Positions 9,152 to 18,322 of a DNA stretch of 64,000 nt are shown piece after piece. The notes beneath the pieces are model-generated. The model searched no databases. It was not told where the DNA came from and saw only the letters and a program-made list of their open reading frames with translations. Numbering within the stretch: the stretch's first letter is position 1; the number at the start of each line of letters is the position of its first letter. Source of the stretch: Selenomonadaceae bacterium (GTDB lineage: Bacteria; Bacillota; Negativicutes; Selenomonadales; Selenomonadaceae); the NCBI GenBank assembly GCA_022773425.1, contig JALFBM010000027.1, positions 17,115 to 81,114 of the forward strand, in the 5' to 3' direction. A program made the translations under genes and the position numbers.

Positions 9152-10482
9152 AAAAGGTTCTTGTCATCGGCGCCGGCCTCGCCGGCTCCGAGGCCGCCTG
9201 GCAGGCGGCGCAGCGCGGTGCGGAGGTCACGCTTTTTGAGATGCGTCCGGCGCATCAGACACCGGCGCATAAGACGGGCGGCTTTGCCGAGCTCGTCTGC
9301 AGCAATTCCCTGCGCGGCGCAGGCCTTGAGAACGCCGTCGGCGTACTCAAGGAGGAGATGCGCCGCATGGGTTCCATCGTCATGGAAGCGGCCGACGCGA
9401 CGCGCGTGCCGGCGGGCGGCGCCCTCGCGGTCGACCGCCACGGCTTCAGCGACTACATCACGGAAAAGGTCATGAACCATCCGCACATTCATGTCGTCTG
9501 TGAAGAGGTGCAGGAAATCCCGCTTTCCGAGGATGCTGTGACCATCGTGGCGAGCGGCCCGCTGACGGCGGGGCGCCTCGCTGACGCCATCGGCGATCTC
9601 GTCGGGCATGACAGCCTGTCGTTTTTTGATGCGGCAGCGCCGATCGTGAGTCTCGAGTCCATCGACATGCGCGTGGCGTGGCGTGCCTCACGCTATGGAA
9701 AGGGGACGGCGGACTATCTGAACTGTCCTATGACGGAACCGGAGTACCGCGCGTTCTGGCAGGAGCTCGTGCACGCTGAGGAGGCTCCGGTGCACGGATT
9801 CGAGAAGAAGAAGGTCTTCGACGGCTGCATGCCGGTCGAGGTCATGGCCGCGCGCGGCGAGGATACGCTGCTGTATGGACCGCTGAAACCGGTTGGGCTC
9901 GAGGATCCGCGTACGGGGAAACGGCCGTTCGCGGTCGTGCAGCTCCGGCAGGACAATGCGGCGGCGACGCTGTACAATATCGTCGGGTTCCAGACACATC
10001 TCAAGTGGCCGGAACAGCGCCGCGTCTTCGGCATGATCCCGGGACTCGAGCATGCCGAATTCGTCCGCTACGGCGTCATGCACCGCAATACGTTCCTGAA
10101 TTCGCCGAAGCATATGCGGCAGACCATGCAGTTCCGTGGCCTGGACAACCTGTTCTTCGCCGGCCAGATGACGGGCGTTGAGGGCTATATCGAATCCGCT
10201 TCGTCGGGGCTCGTGGCCGGCGTCAACGCCGCACGGCTCGCGCGTGGCTGGCAGCCGCTCGTATTCCCGGAAAAGACCTGTCACGGCGCGCTCGCACACT
10301 ATATCGTCACGAGCGAAGCGAAGCATTTTCAGCCGATGAATGTGAATTTCGGCATTCTGCCGGAACTCGGCGAGCGGATCCGCGATAAGAAGGAAAAGAA
10401 GCTTTGCCTGGCGCGCCGCGCGCTGGATGCGCTTCAGGCATTTTTACCGGAACTGGATCAGGAAGAAACGGGAGTGGAATAA
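9148..10482 (+). CDS. trmFO: Methylenetetrahydrofolate-tRNA-(uracil-5-)-methyltransferase
   Basis: The 444-aa FAD protein forms ribothymidine at position 54 of tRNA using methylene-THF. The N-terminal dinucleotide-binding motif is [13 protein letters not shown]; also present are the family blocks [32 protein letters not shown] and [23 protein letters not shown]. It starts inside the topA stop (ATGA). In Bacillus (where it was called gid) it has the same place after topA. The xerC/codV gene that usually follows is absent here. Confidence 0.97.
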   Translation: MKKVLVIGAGLAGSEAAWQAAQRGAEVTLFEMRPAHQTPAHKTGGFAELVCSNSLRGAGLENAVGVLKEEMRRMGSIVMEAADATRVPAGGALAVDRHGFSDYITEKVMNHPHIHVVCEEVQEIPLSEDAVTIVASGPLTAGRLADAIGDLVGHDSLSFFDAAAPIVSLESIDMRVAWRASRYGKGTADYLNCPMTEPEYRAFWQELVHAEEAPVHGFEKKKVFDGCMPVEVMAARGEDTLLYGPLKPVGLEDPRTGKRPFAVVQLRQDNAAATLYNIVGFQTHLKWPEQRRVFGMIPGLEHAEFVRYGVMHRNTFLNSPKHMRQTMQFRGLDNLFFAGQMTGVEGYIESASSGLVAGVNAARLARGWQPLVFPEKTCHGALAHYIVTSEAKHFQPMNVNFGILPELGERIRDKKEKKLCLARRALDALQAFLPELDQEETGVE

Positions 10483-10483
10483 C

Positions 10484-11029
10484 ATGGCTTACAGTTTTCA
10501 CGCGACGACCATCTGCGCCGTTCGCAAGAATGGAAGGACGGCAATCGCCGGCGATGGACAGGTCACGTTCGGTGAGCATACGATCATGAAGGCGAACGCG
10601 CGCAAGGTGCGGCGCCTCTATCACGGCAAGGTCTTGTCCGGTTTTGCGGGATCGGTAGCCGACGCCTTTACGCTGTTTGAGAAATTCGAGGCAAAGCTCG
10701 AGTCCTATCACGGCAATCTTGAGCGTGCAGCCGTTGAGCTCGCGAAGGAATGGCGCACGGACAAGGTCCTCCACAAGCTTGAGGCCTTGCTGCTCGTCGC
10801 GGATACTGAGCACATCCTGATGATATCGGGCGGCGGCGAGGTCATCGAGCCGGACGGAGATTGTGCGGCCATCGGCTCGGGCGGCTTTTATGCCCTGTCT
10901 GCGGCGCGCGCGCTCGTCCGTCACACGGAGATGAGCGCGGCGGAAATCGCGAAGGAATCGCTGTCGATTGCCTCAGATATCTGTGTTTATACGAACCACA
11001 ATATCATCGTAGAGGAGCTGGAGAACTGA
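10484..11029 (+). CDS. hslV: HslV/ClpQ (CodW) peptidase of the HslUV protease
   Basis: The 181-aa protein starts with a short propeptide like that of Bacillus CodW (MAYSFHA), then [10 protein letters not shown], where the N-terminal nucleophile would be exposed. Other family signatures are [36 protein letters not shown] and [16 protein letters not shown]. It forms a hexameric peptidase ring with HslU. ATG has GGGAGTGG upstream. The TGA overlaps the hslU start by one base (TGATG), implying coupled translation. Confidence 0.96.
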   Translation: MAYSFHATTICAVRKNGRTAIAGDGQVTFGEHTIMKANARKVRRLYHGKVLSGFAGSVADAFTLFEKFEAKLESYHGNLERAAVELAKEWRTDKVLHKLEALLLVADTEHILMISGGGEVIEPDGDCAAIGSGGFYALSAARALVRHTEMSAAEIAKESLSIASDICVYTNHNIIVEELEN

Positions 11030-12435
11030 TGGAGAAGCAGAGCATGCTCGGCGTAAACGAACAGACGCCAAGGCAGATCGTAGAGGAACTGAATCGGTAC
11101 ATCGTCGGGCAGGACGAGGCGAAGCGCTCGGTTGCCATTGCGCTGCGCAACCGCTGGCGCAGCCGCCAGCTGAGCTCGGCTATGCAGGACGAGGTCGTCC
11201 CGAAGAACATCTTGATGATCGGTTCAACAGGCGTCGGTAAAACCGAGATCGCGCGCCGTCTCGCAAAGCTCGTCAAGGCTCCTTTCGTCAAGGTTGAGGC
11301 GACGAAGTTCACGGAAGTCGGCTACGTCGGCCGCGATGTCGAGACCATCGTGCGCGATCTCGCGGAGGTGGCGGTCCGCATGGTGCGCAAGGACCGTATG
11401 GACGCGGTACAGGAAAAGGCGAAAAAGCTTGCGGAGGAACGCATCCTCGATGTTTTCGTGCCGCAGCCGAAGAAGACGCAGAATCCGCTCGGCCGCCTGT
11501 TCGGCGGCGACGACGAGGAAGAGAAGGACGAGGACGGGCAGGAACCGAAGAAGTATCAGGCGGGCCGCGAATGGGTCCGCAAGCGCCTCGAAAAGGGCGA
11601 ACTTGAAACGGAAATGATCGAGGTCGAGGTCGAAGAGGACGCGAAGCCGATGGTCGGTATGTTCGCGGGCTCGAGCCTCGAGAACATGGGGGATAACCTG
11701 CAGGACATGCTCGGCAGCATGATGCCGAAGCGGCACAAGAAGCGCAAGGTCTCTGTCGAGGAGGCGCGCCGCATCTTCACGCAGCAGGAGGCCGAGAAGC
11801 TCATCGATATGGACGCCGTCGCGGAGGAGGCCTGCAAGACGGCCGAGCGGTCGGGCATCGTTTTCCTCGATGAGATCGACAAGGTCGCGGTTCGCGGTGA
11901 TGCGGGCGGCCAGGATGTTTCCCGCGGGGGCGTGCAGCGCGATATCCTGCCGATCGTCGAGGGCACGACGGTTATGACGAAGTACGGGCCGATCAAGACG
12001 GATCATGTGCTGTTCATCGCGGCCGGGGCGTTCCATCTCGCGAAGCCCTCGGACCTCATCCCGGAGCTGCAGGGCCGCTTCCCGATCCGCGTGGAACTGC
12101 AGTCGCTGCGCAAGGAAGACTTCGAAAAGATCCTGACCGAGCCGCAGAATGCGCTGATCAAACAGTACCAGGCGCTGCTCGAAACCGAGGGACTCGAGCT
12201 CGAATTCCGGCCGGATGCCATCAGCCGCATTGCGCAGCTCGCCTGCGACGTTAATGAGCAGGCCGAGGATATCGGCGCGCGCCGCCTGCACACGCTTCTC
12301 GAGAAGCTGCTGGAGGATGTGAGCTTCGATGCGCCGGAGCTCGAGGAGAAGCACATCGTCATCGATGAGGCTTATGTGGATAACAAACTCAAGGATATTG
12401 TCGTGAACCCGGATTTAAGTCAATTCATTCTTTAA
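11029..12435 (+). CDS. hslU: HslU/ClpY (CodX) AAA+ unfoldase of the HslUV protease
   Basis: The 468-aa ATPase has Walker A ([11 protein letters not shown]), Walker B (VFLDEIDKV), an acidic I domain (about residues 140-240, with a run of D/E), and the C-terminal tail ending DLSQFIL that docks into HslV. It unfolds substrates and feeds them to the peptidase. The start is the ATG overlapping the hslV stop. codY follows after 81 bases with its own possible promoter. Confidence 0.97.
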   Translation: MEKQSMLGVNEQTPRQIVEELNRYIVGQDEAKRSVAIALRNRWRSRQLSSAMQDEVVPKNILMIGSTGVGKTEIARRLAKLVKAPFVKVEATKFTEVGYVGRDVETIVRDLAEVAVRMVRKDRMDAVQEKAKKLAEERILDVFVPQPKKTQNPLGRLFGGDDEEEKDEDGQEPKKYQAGREWVRKRLEKGELETEMIEVEVEEDAKPMVGMFAGSSLENMGDNLQDMLGSMMPKRHKKRKVSVEEARRIFTQQEAEKLIDMDAVAEEACKTAERSGIVFLDEIDKVAVRGDAGGQDVSRGGVQRDILPIVEGTTVMTKYGPIKTDHVLFIAAGAFHLAKPSDLIPELQGRFPIRVELQSLRKEDFEKILTEPQNALIKQYQALLETEGLELEFRPDAISRIAQLACDVNEQAEDIGARRLHTLLEKLLEDVSFDAPELEEKHIVIDEAYVDNKLKDIVVNPDLSQFIL

Positions 12436-12479
12436 CTTTGCGCGGAAATATGGTAAACTGTAGCCATAGTTTGAAAATT
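12431..12479 (+). promoter_or_regulatory. Predicted codY promoter with CodY-box-like site
   Basis: TTTAAC (12431-12436), 17 bases, TAAACT (12454-12459). The 15-mer at 12465-12479 (CATAGTTTGAAAATT) matches the CodY box AATTTTCWGAAAATT at about 11 of 15 positions and would lie at the transcription start, which fits autorepression. Inferred, not proven. Confidence 0.45.
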
Positions 12480-12516
12480 TTGTCAGTTTTTGAGATCAGA
12501 AAGAAGGATACGCGAG

Positions 12517-13299
12517 ATGGCATCGCTGCTGGAAAAAACGCGCAAACTGGATAAATTGCTGCAGAGCTCTGAGGTCGTCGAGTACGATGGGATTTCCCGC
12601 GTGCTCAGCAACGTCCTGGACGCGAACGTCTATATCACGGATAACAAGGGTAAGATTTACGGCTACGCATTCGTCGATGATTTCGAGTGCAGCCTGATGA
12701 TCGACAAAGTCATCAATCAGGGGGAATTCCCAAAAAAATATGTAAACTGGCTCATGCGCATCGACGAGACGCGCGCGAATCTCCGCTCCAAGACAGGGAT
12801 GTGCGCGTACGACGAAGCGAAGGAATGCAAATTCCATGGCAAGAACACGACCATCGTTCCAATTTACGGTGTTGGCAACCGGATCGGCACCCTGATCGTC
12901 GCGAAGTACAATGGGGAGTTTACCGAGGATGACCTGTTGCTCGCGGAGTACAGTGCGACGGTCGTCGGCATGGAGATGTTCCGCGCTATCGCGGAGAAAA
13001 AGCGCGAGGAGACGCACAAGCGCGCGGTCGTTCACACAGCAATGTACCGCCTGTCTCCATCGGAAAAAGAGGCGGCGGTCGCCATCTTCACGGAGTTCGA
13101 TCCGGAGGAAGGCCAGCTCATCGCCTCGAAGGTCGCGGACGAGGCGCGCATCACGCGCTCGGTCATTGTGAACGTCCTGCGCAAGCTCGAATCCGCCGGT
13201 ATCATCCATACGGATTCCATGGGCATGAAGGGCACGCGGATCCGGATTCTCAATGACAAGCTCTTTGAGGGCATTCAGGAGCTGCGCCGCGAAGTTTGA
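12517..13299 (+). CDS. codY: GTP- and branched-chain amino acid-sensing global regulator CodY
   Basis: At 260 aa it has the normal CodY length. The N-terminal GAF-like metabolite-sensing domain (SLLEKTRKLDKLLQ, DANVYITDNKGKIYGYAF) and the C-terminal winged helix (SKVADEARITRSVIVNVLRKLESAGIIHTDSMGMKGTRIRILN) are clear. CodY represses starvation genes, including motility genes in Bacillus, when amino acids and GTP are plentiful. The ATG at 12517 has AGAAGG upstream and gives the canonical N-terminus. It lies directly before the flagellar cluster, as in B. subtilis. Confidence 0.97.
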   Translation: MASLLEKTRKLDKLLQSSEVVEYDGISRVLSNVLDANVYITDNKGKIYGYAFVDDFECSLMIDKVINQGEFPKKYVNWLMRIDETRANLRSKTGMCAYDEAKECKFHGKNTTIVPIYGVGNRIGTLIVAKYNGEFTEDDLLLAEYSATVVGMEMFRAIAEKKREETHKRAVVHTAMYRLSPSEKEAAVAIFTEFDPEEGQLIASKVADEARITRSVIVNVLRKLESAGIIHTDSMGMKGTRIRILNDKLFEGIQELRREV

Positions 13300-13329
13300 A
13301 ATCGTAGGACGAAAGAGCTAAAAAATAGA

Positions 13330-13373
13330 AAAGCATACGACAGACTTGAGGCCTGCCGCGTGCTTTTTTTTTG
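13330..13373 (+). terminator. Terminator after codY
   Basis: An imperfect stem AAGCATACGACAG with CTGCCGCGTGCTT is followed by a run of nine T's. It separates codY from the flagellar genes. Confidence 0.75.
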
Positions 13374-13379
13374 GATACC

Positions 13380-13408
13380 TTCTAAATTTCCGGAAAAAGT
13401 GATAGAAT
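13380..13408 (+). promoter_or_regulatory. Predicted flagellar-cluster promoter with CodY-box-like site
   Basis: TAGAAT (13403-13408) can serve as -10 with a weak -35 TTCTAA (13380-13385), spacing 17. The spacer contains AAATTTCCGGAAAAA (13384-13398), about 11 of 15 matches to the CodY box. CodY binding here would block RNA polymerase and link the flagellar genes to nutrient state. Confidence 0.4.
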
Positions 13409-13497
13409 GAAAAGGAATTGTATGATAGACGTAGAAGTATCTCTAATAGGCGGCGAATATATACGGCCGCTTTTCCATAGAGAACAGGAGGCTTAAG

Positions 13498-13920
13498 ATG
13501 TTCCTCGACCAGATTATGAACGCGCCTTCGATGGATTATTTATCGAGAGGATTGATGGCCGCGAATCTGCGGCATGAGGTCATCAGCAACAATATCGCGA
13601 ACGTCAATACGCCGAACTTCAAGCGCAGCCAGGTAAATTTTGAGGACCTGCTCGCGAAGGAAATGCATCTTGACGATGCTCCGAACCAATTGAAGCTCGT
13701 GCGCACGCACGACAAGCATCTTCCGATCGGGTTGCCGGGCAAGGCGAGCCCGGTCATCGAGGAGGATGATTCGACGACCATGCGCGTGGACGGTAACAAC
13801 GTCGATATCGATATCGAGATGGCCGGCCTCGCGAAGAATCAGCTGTATTATAATTCCATGGCGACGGAGCTCGGAAACTATATCTCGAGGCTGCGCAGCT
13901 CCATTACGAGCCAGAGCTGA
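13498..13920 (+). CDS. flgB: Flagellar basal-body proximal rod protein FlgB
   Basis: The 140-aa protein has the rod-family N-terminal motif (LRHEVISNNIANVNTPNFKRS) and the C-terminal helix typical of FlgB/FlgC. It forms the rod that crosses the periplasm above the MS ring and is exported by the flagellar type III system. ATG follows AACAGGAGG. First gene of the cluster; flgC follows after 52 bases. Confidence 0.96.
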   Translation: MFLDQIMNAPSMDYLSRGLMAANLRHEVISNNIANVNTPNFKRSQVNFEDLLAKEMHLDDAPNQLKLVRTHDKHLPIGLPGKASPVIEEDDSTTMRVDGNNVDIDIEMAGLAKNQLYYNSMATELGNYISRLRSSITSQS

Positions 13921-13972
13921 TCGGACGGTCGGATACGTCCGGCAGGCTTTAGGACAACCAGGAGGAAAAAAG

Positions 13973-14419
13973 ATGAGTATGTTTATGGGAATCGATGCGG
14001 CGGCCTCCGGTCTCACGGCAGAGCGTCTGCGCATGGATGTCATCAGCAACAATATCGCGAACGCGAACACGACGCGGACGCGGGAGGGCGGCGCCTATCA
14101 CCGCCGCTATGTCATTTTCGAGCCGCGCGAAAACGACGAGAGCTCGTTCACGAGCTTTCTGCAGAAGTCGATGCATAAGACGGCGGCGGGCAACGGTGTC
14201 CGCGCCGTCGGCATTGCCGCGGACAATGAGCAGGGCCCGCTGGTCTACGACCCGGGGCACCCGGACGCGAACGCGCAGGGCTACGTCGAGCGGCCAAATG
14301 TCAACATCGTGTCGGAAATGGTCGATATGATCACGGCCTCGCGCGCCTATGAGGCGAACACGACAACCATCGATGCTGCAAAATCGATGGTTACGAAAGC
14401 ACTGGATATCGGGAAATAA
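13973..14419 (+). CDS. flgC: Flagellar basal-body rod protein FlgC
   Basis: The 148-aa rod protein has the conserved N-terminus (LRMDVISNNIANANTTRT) and C-terminus (NVNIVSEMVDMITASRAYEANTT). The ATG at 13973 follows GGAGG; longer in-frame starts lie inside flgB. Partner of FlgB in the proximal rod. Confidence 0.96.
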   Translation: MSMFMGIDAAASGLTAERLRMDVISNNIANANTTRTREGGAYHRRYVIFEPRENDESSFTSFLQKSMHKTAAGNGVRAVGIAADNEQGPLVYDPGHPDANAQGYVERPNVNIVSEMVDMITASRAYEANTTTIDAAKSMVTKALDIGK

Positions 14420-14462
14420 CGGGCCGACTGCCTGACAGCGGTCAGCAGAAAGGATAAAGCGA

Positions 14463-14765
14463 ATGGATATTACGCCCCTGCAGATGACGCCGGTGCAAAT
14501 GCATGCGGAGAGCCATCTCGGTGAAACGCAGCCAAAGGAAGAAGTCAAGAGCTTCGGCGATTATCTCGTCGACGCGCTGAAGAAAACCAATGACCTTCAG
14601 CTCAACGCGGATCGTGAGAACGCGCTGCTCGCTGCCAGACAAATTGACGATGTCTCGGAAGTCGTCCTTGCGAGCCAGAAGGCGGATCTCGCGCTGCAGC
14701 TGACCCTACAGCTCCGGAACCGCGCAGTTTCCGCTTATCAGGAAATCATGCGGATGCAGGTATAA
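14463..14765 (+). CDS. fliE: Flagellar hook-basal body protein FliE
   Basis: The 100-aa product has the FliE C-terminal pattern (FGDYLVDALKKTNDLQLNADREN, VVLASQKADLALQLTLQLRNRAVSAYQEIMRMQV). FliE joins the MS ring to the rod. The 122 bases that follow, before fliF, contain no convincing gene. Confidence 0.95.
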   Translation: MDITPLQMTPVQMHAESHLGETQPKEEVKSFGDYLVDALKKTNDLQLNADRENALLAARQIDDVSEVVLASQKADLALQLTLQLRNRAVSAYQEIMRMQV

Positions 14766-14887
14766 GCATGGCAGCCACCGCACCGGATGTTATGCGAAAA
14801 GGGAAGAAACGGGCAGAGAAGAGGGGCCGGACGGCCGCATAAAGCCCGCACTTCCAAGAGAGCTCAGGGTTTGAAGGGATTGAGATC

Positions 14888-16483
14888 ATGGGAGACTTAA
14901 AAGAGCGGTTCAAGCAGCTAAGCGACCGTTTCACAAAACGGCAGCGCTATATCATGCTTGGCGTCGCTTTGGCACTCCTGCTCGCTATATTGGGCGTTTG
15001 TTTTTGGTATGGCAGTAAGCCGGATATGGTTCCGCTCTTTACGAATATGGAGCAGAAGGACGCCGGTGAGGTAGCCGCGAAACTGAAAGAGGACAAGGTC
15101 GAGTACAAGGTCGAGGAAACAAAACAGGGCACGACGATTCTCGTCCCGTCGAAGAATGTGCACGACGAGCGGCTGAAGCTCGCTGTGGACGGGCTGCCGC
15201 GCGGGCAGAAAGGCTTTGAGATCTTTGACGACAGCAAGCTCGGTGTCACGGAGTTCCAGAACAAGGTGAACTACCTGCAGGCCCTGCAGGGCGAGCTCAC
15301 GCGCACCATCGAGCAGCTGGACGCCGTCGAGAAATGCCGCGTGCATATCGTCCTGCCGGAGGACAGCCTCTACAAGAAGAACGAAAAGCCGGCGACGGCG
15401 TCGATCATGCTGCGCCTGAAGCCCAATCAGGAGCTCACCAAAAAGGAAATCAAAGGCATCACGAACCTCGTTGCGCACAGCATCCAGGGCTTGCAGCCAG
15501 AGAACATCACCATCGTCGATGAGAGCGGCAAGCTGCTCAATGATCCGGACGACCAGGACGAGCAGAGCGTCACCGCGAAGACAATGACGCAGCTCGACAT
15601 GACGAAAAAAGTCCAGGACAACATCCAGAAGAATATCCAGTCCCTGCTCGATCAGTCGCTCGGGCGCGGCAAGGCGGTGGCGCGCGTCAGCGTGGAACTT
15701 GATTTCGACGACAAGACGACGGACCGCCAGACGTTCTCGCCGGTCGTCGATGACTCGGGGATTATCCGCAGCCAGCAGGACAGCGACGAGACCTATAACG
15801 GCACGTCGACGAATCCTGGCGGGCCGGCCGGCGTGCAGTCGAATGTCCCGGGCTACGTTGCGCAGCAGGGCAACGCCAACGCGAACTATGAGAAGAAAGA
15901 GTCGACGAAGAACTACGAGATCAACGAAGAGAAGCAGAAGATCGTCGCTTCCCCTGGATCGATCCGCCGCCTGAACGTCGCGGTACTCGTCAACGACAGT
16001 GTGACCGCCGCGCAGCAGGACAGCATTATGAATGCGGTTTCCAGCGCGGCCGGCATCAACCAGGACCGCGGTGACACGATCTCGGTCGAGCCGTTGCCGT
16101 TCAGCTCGGCGGATGCGGATGCGCAGGCCGCTGAGGAACAGGCCGCCAAGGACCGCGCGAACCGCAACGTCTACATGATCCTCGCCGGATTCCTGCTCGT
16201 GCTCGCGCTGCTGACGGGCGCCTACGCGATCCACCGCCGCAAAAAGCAGCAGGAGCCCGAGGCCCTGGAAGAGGAGAAAAGGCAGCAGGAAGAGGAGCGC
16301 CGCGAGCGCGACGAGGCAAGAAGGAAAGCTATGGCAGAAGCAGGAGAGACCGAGGACGAGGGGGAACTCTCGGAAGAGGAGCAGCAGCATCTCAACGAGA
16401 AGCAGACCATCCAGGAACTCATCGACAAAAAACCTGCGGAGATGGCGATGCTCATCAAGACCTGGCTATCGGAGGAAGAGTAA
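14888..16483 (+). CDS. fliF: Flagellar MS-ring protein FliF
   Basis: The 531-aa protein has two membrane segments (about residues 22-40 and 426-446) enclosing the periplasmic ring-building (YscJ-like) domains (MVPLFTNMEQKDAGEVAAKL, TEFQNKVNYLQALQGELTRTI). The cytoplasmic C-terminus is very charged and ends in the FliG-binding segment MAMLIKTWLSEEE. It is the membrane platform of the motor. fliG starts 3 bases after the stop. Confidence 0.97.
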   Translation: MGDLKERFKQLSDRFTKRQRYIMLGVALALLLAILGVCFWYGSKPDMVPLFTNMEQKDAGEVAAKLKEDKVEYKVEETKQGTTILVPSKNVHDERLKLAVDGLPRGQKGFEIFDDSKLGVTEFQNKVNYLQALQGELTRTIEQLDAVEKCRVHIVLPEDSLYKKNEKPATASIMLRLKPNQELTKKEIKGITNLVAHSIQGLQPENITIVDESGKLLNDPDDQDEQSVTAKTMTQLDMTKKVQDNIQKNIQSLLDQSLGRGKAVARVSVELDFDDKTTDRQTFSPVVDDSGIIRSQQDSDETYNGTSTNPGGPAGVQSNVPGYVAQQGNANANYEKKESTKNYEINEEKQKIVASPGSIRRLNVAVLVNDSVTAAQQDSIMNAVSSAAGINQDRGDTISVEPLPFSSADADAQAAEEQAAKDRANRNVYMILAGFLLVLALLTGAYAIHRRKKQQEPEALEEEKRQQEEERRERDEARRKAMAEAGETEDEGELSEEEQQHLNEKQTIQELIDKKPAEMAMLIKTWLSEEE

Positions 16484-16486
16484 GCT

Positions 16487-17512
16487 ATGGCAGATATGTA
16501 CGGACAAAGCGAACAGGAGCTCTCCAACGAGGAGAAAGCCGCGGTATTGTTTATCGCGCTGGGACCGGAGTATTCCGCAAAGCTCTTTCAGCATCTTGAC
16601 GACGACGAAATCGAGAAGATCACGCTCGGCATCGCGAACCATAAGCAGGTGAGCGCGGAGCAGAAGCAGGCCGTCATCAGCGAATTCTACCAGATGGCGA
16701 TGGCGAAGGACTACATTTCGACTGGTGGCCTTGAGTACGCGCAGGGCGTACTCGAAAAGGCGCTCGGTGCCGAAAAGGCCAACGAGATCATCAGCCGCCT
16801 CACGACGAGCTTGCAGGTCCGCCCGTTCGACTTCCTGCGCAAGACGGATCCGTCGCAGCTGCTGAACTTTATCCAGAACGAACATCCGCAGACCATCGCG
16901 CTGATCATGGCGTATCTCGAGCCGGATCAGGCCGCGACGGTCCTGTCCGCGCTGTCTCCGGACGCGCAGGCCGATGTCGCGAAGCGCATCGCACAGATGG
17001 ACCGTACGTCGCCGGAGATCATCCGCGAGGTCGAGCGCGTGCTCGAGCGCAAGCTCTCGTCCCTCGTCACGCAGGATTTTACGTCGGCAGGCGGCATTCA
17101 GTCCATCGTCGACGTGCTCAACAACGTCGACCGCACGACGGAGAAATCCATTCTCGAACAGCTCGAGGTCGACTCGCCGGAGCTCGCCGAGGAAATCAAG
17201 AAGCGCATGTTCGTGTTCGAGGACATCGTGCAGCTCGACGACCGCTCGCTGCAGCTCGTGCTGCGCGGCGTCGATACGAAAGATCTTTCTCTCGCACTCA
17301 AGGCGACGCCGAAGGAAGTGGCCGACAAGGTCTACAAGAATATGTCGAAGCGTGCGGGCGATATGCTGCGCGAGGAAATCGAGTTCATGGGCCCGGTCAA
17401 GATCCGCGACGTCGAGGAGGCACAGCAGAAGATCGTCGGTATCATCCGCAACCTCGAGGACAAGGGCGAGATTGTGGTCGCACATGGCAAGGGGGACGAG
17501 ATGATTGTCTAA
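16487..17512 (+). CDS. fliG: Flagellar motor switch protein FliG
   Basis: At 341 aa, FliG is full length: N-terminal FliF-binding domain, central armadillo domain with the EHPQTIALIMAYL motif, and a C-terminal torque domain with the charged helix (LKATPKEVADKVYKNMSKRAGDMLREEIEFMGPVK given in part). It transmits stator torque to the rotor. fliH overlaps its end by 8 bases. Confidence 0.97.
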   Translation: MADMYGQSEQELSNEEKAAVLFIALGPEYSAKLFQHLDDDEIEKITLGIANHKQVSAEQKQAVISEFYQMAMAKDYISTGGLEYAQGVLEKALGAEKANEIISRLTTSLQVRPFDFLRKTDPSQLLNFIQNEHPQTIALIMAYLEPDQAATVLSALSPDAQADVAKRIAQMDRTSPEIIREVERVLERKLSSLVTQDFTSAGGIQSIVDVLNNVDRTTEKSILEQLEVDSPELAEEIKKRMFVFEDIVQLDDRSLQLVLRGVDTKDLSLALKATPKEVADKVYKNMSKRAGDMLREEIEFMGPVKIRDVEEAQQKIVGIIRNLEDKGEIVVAHGKGDEMIV

Positions 17513-18308
17513 GGTCATCAAGGCGCCGGTTTTCGAGGATGACCCGCGTTCCATCGAGACGCCGAAGGTTTCTCCGGAACCGGAGGCCGCCGTCGCTGCC
17601 AGCGGTGGGAACGACGGTTTCAACGATGAGACACGCGCGACGATGCTGCAGGAGATTGCGGCGAAAGAGGACCGCGCGAATCAGCTGTTGCGCGACGCAC
17701 AGGTGCAGGCGGATATCCTGCGGCAGAATGCGCAGACCGATTACGACAAGCGCATGAACGAGGCGCAGACGGAGATCGACGCGAAACGCGAGGAGGCTCG
17801 CCAGCAGGGACATGACGAAGGGTTTGCCGAGGGAAAGGCCGAGGGAACCGAGCAGGCAAAAAAAGACATGGCCGAGGCCATAAGCGCGGCCAACGCCAAG
17901 GCGGAAAAGACGCTGCAGGACGCGAAGGAAGCCGCGCAGGATTACGTGCAGCACGCGGAGGAGCAGATTGCAACCCTGGCGATGGCGGCCGTCGAGAAAA
18001 TCCTGCCGCAACATTTCATCGATGTACCGCAGGTCGTGTTGCCGGTCGTCCGCGATGCCATCGCGCAGGTCAAGGACCAGAAGGAGATCGTCGTGCACGT
18101 CCCGCCGGAGGCCTACGATATGGTGCTGATGGCGCGCGATGAGTTCCGCAGCATGTTGCCGGGCGGTGACACGAGCCTTGAAATCCGGTCCGACGAGGCG
18201 TTGAAGCCCGGCGACTGCATGGTCGAGACGCCGAACGGCAGCGTGGACGCGCGGCTTTCCACGCAGCTCGCGGCCGTCAGGCAGGCAGTACAGGATGTCA
18301 TGGCATAG
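17505..18308 (+). CDS. fliH: Flagellar assembly protein FliH (negative regulator of FliI)
   Basis: The 267-aa protein has the FliH layout: a variable N-terminus, a long charged coiled coil with GxxxG-like repeats (HDEGFAEGKAEGTEQAKKD), and a C-terminal ATPase-peripheral-stalk-like domain ending VETPNGSVDARLSTQLAAVRQAV. TTG start overlaps the fliG stop; GGGGGACGAG lies upstream. FliH holds FliI near the export gate. Confidence 0.93.
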   Translation: MSKVIKAPVFEDDPRSIETPKVSPEPEAAVAASGGNDGFNDETRATMLQEIAAKEDRANQLLRDAQVQADILRQNAQTDYDKRMNEAQTEIDAKREEARQQGHDEGFAEGKAEGTEQAKKDMAEAISAANAKAEKTLQDAKEAAQDYVQHAEEQIATLAMAAVEKILPQHFIDVPQVVLPVVRDAIAQVKDQKEIVVHVPPEAYDMVLMARDEFRSMLPGGDTSLEIRSDEALKPGDCMVETPNGSVDARLSTQLAAVRQAVQDVMA

Positions 18309-18322
18309 AGGAATGGCGGAAT

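Noticed and set aside
10861..11028. N-terminal extension of hslU into hslV
   Set aside because: The extension is a shifted reading of hslV; canonical HslU begins at ATG 11029.
13383..13408. Sigma-28 promoter before flgB (TAAA ... GTGATAG)
   Set aside because: The spacing between TAAA and the CCGATAT-like element is about 12 rather than 15, and the -10 core is poor; a vegetative promoter fits better.
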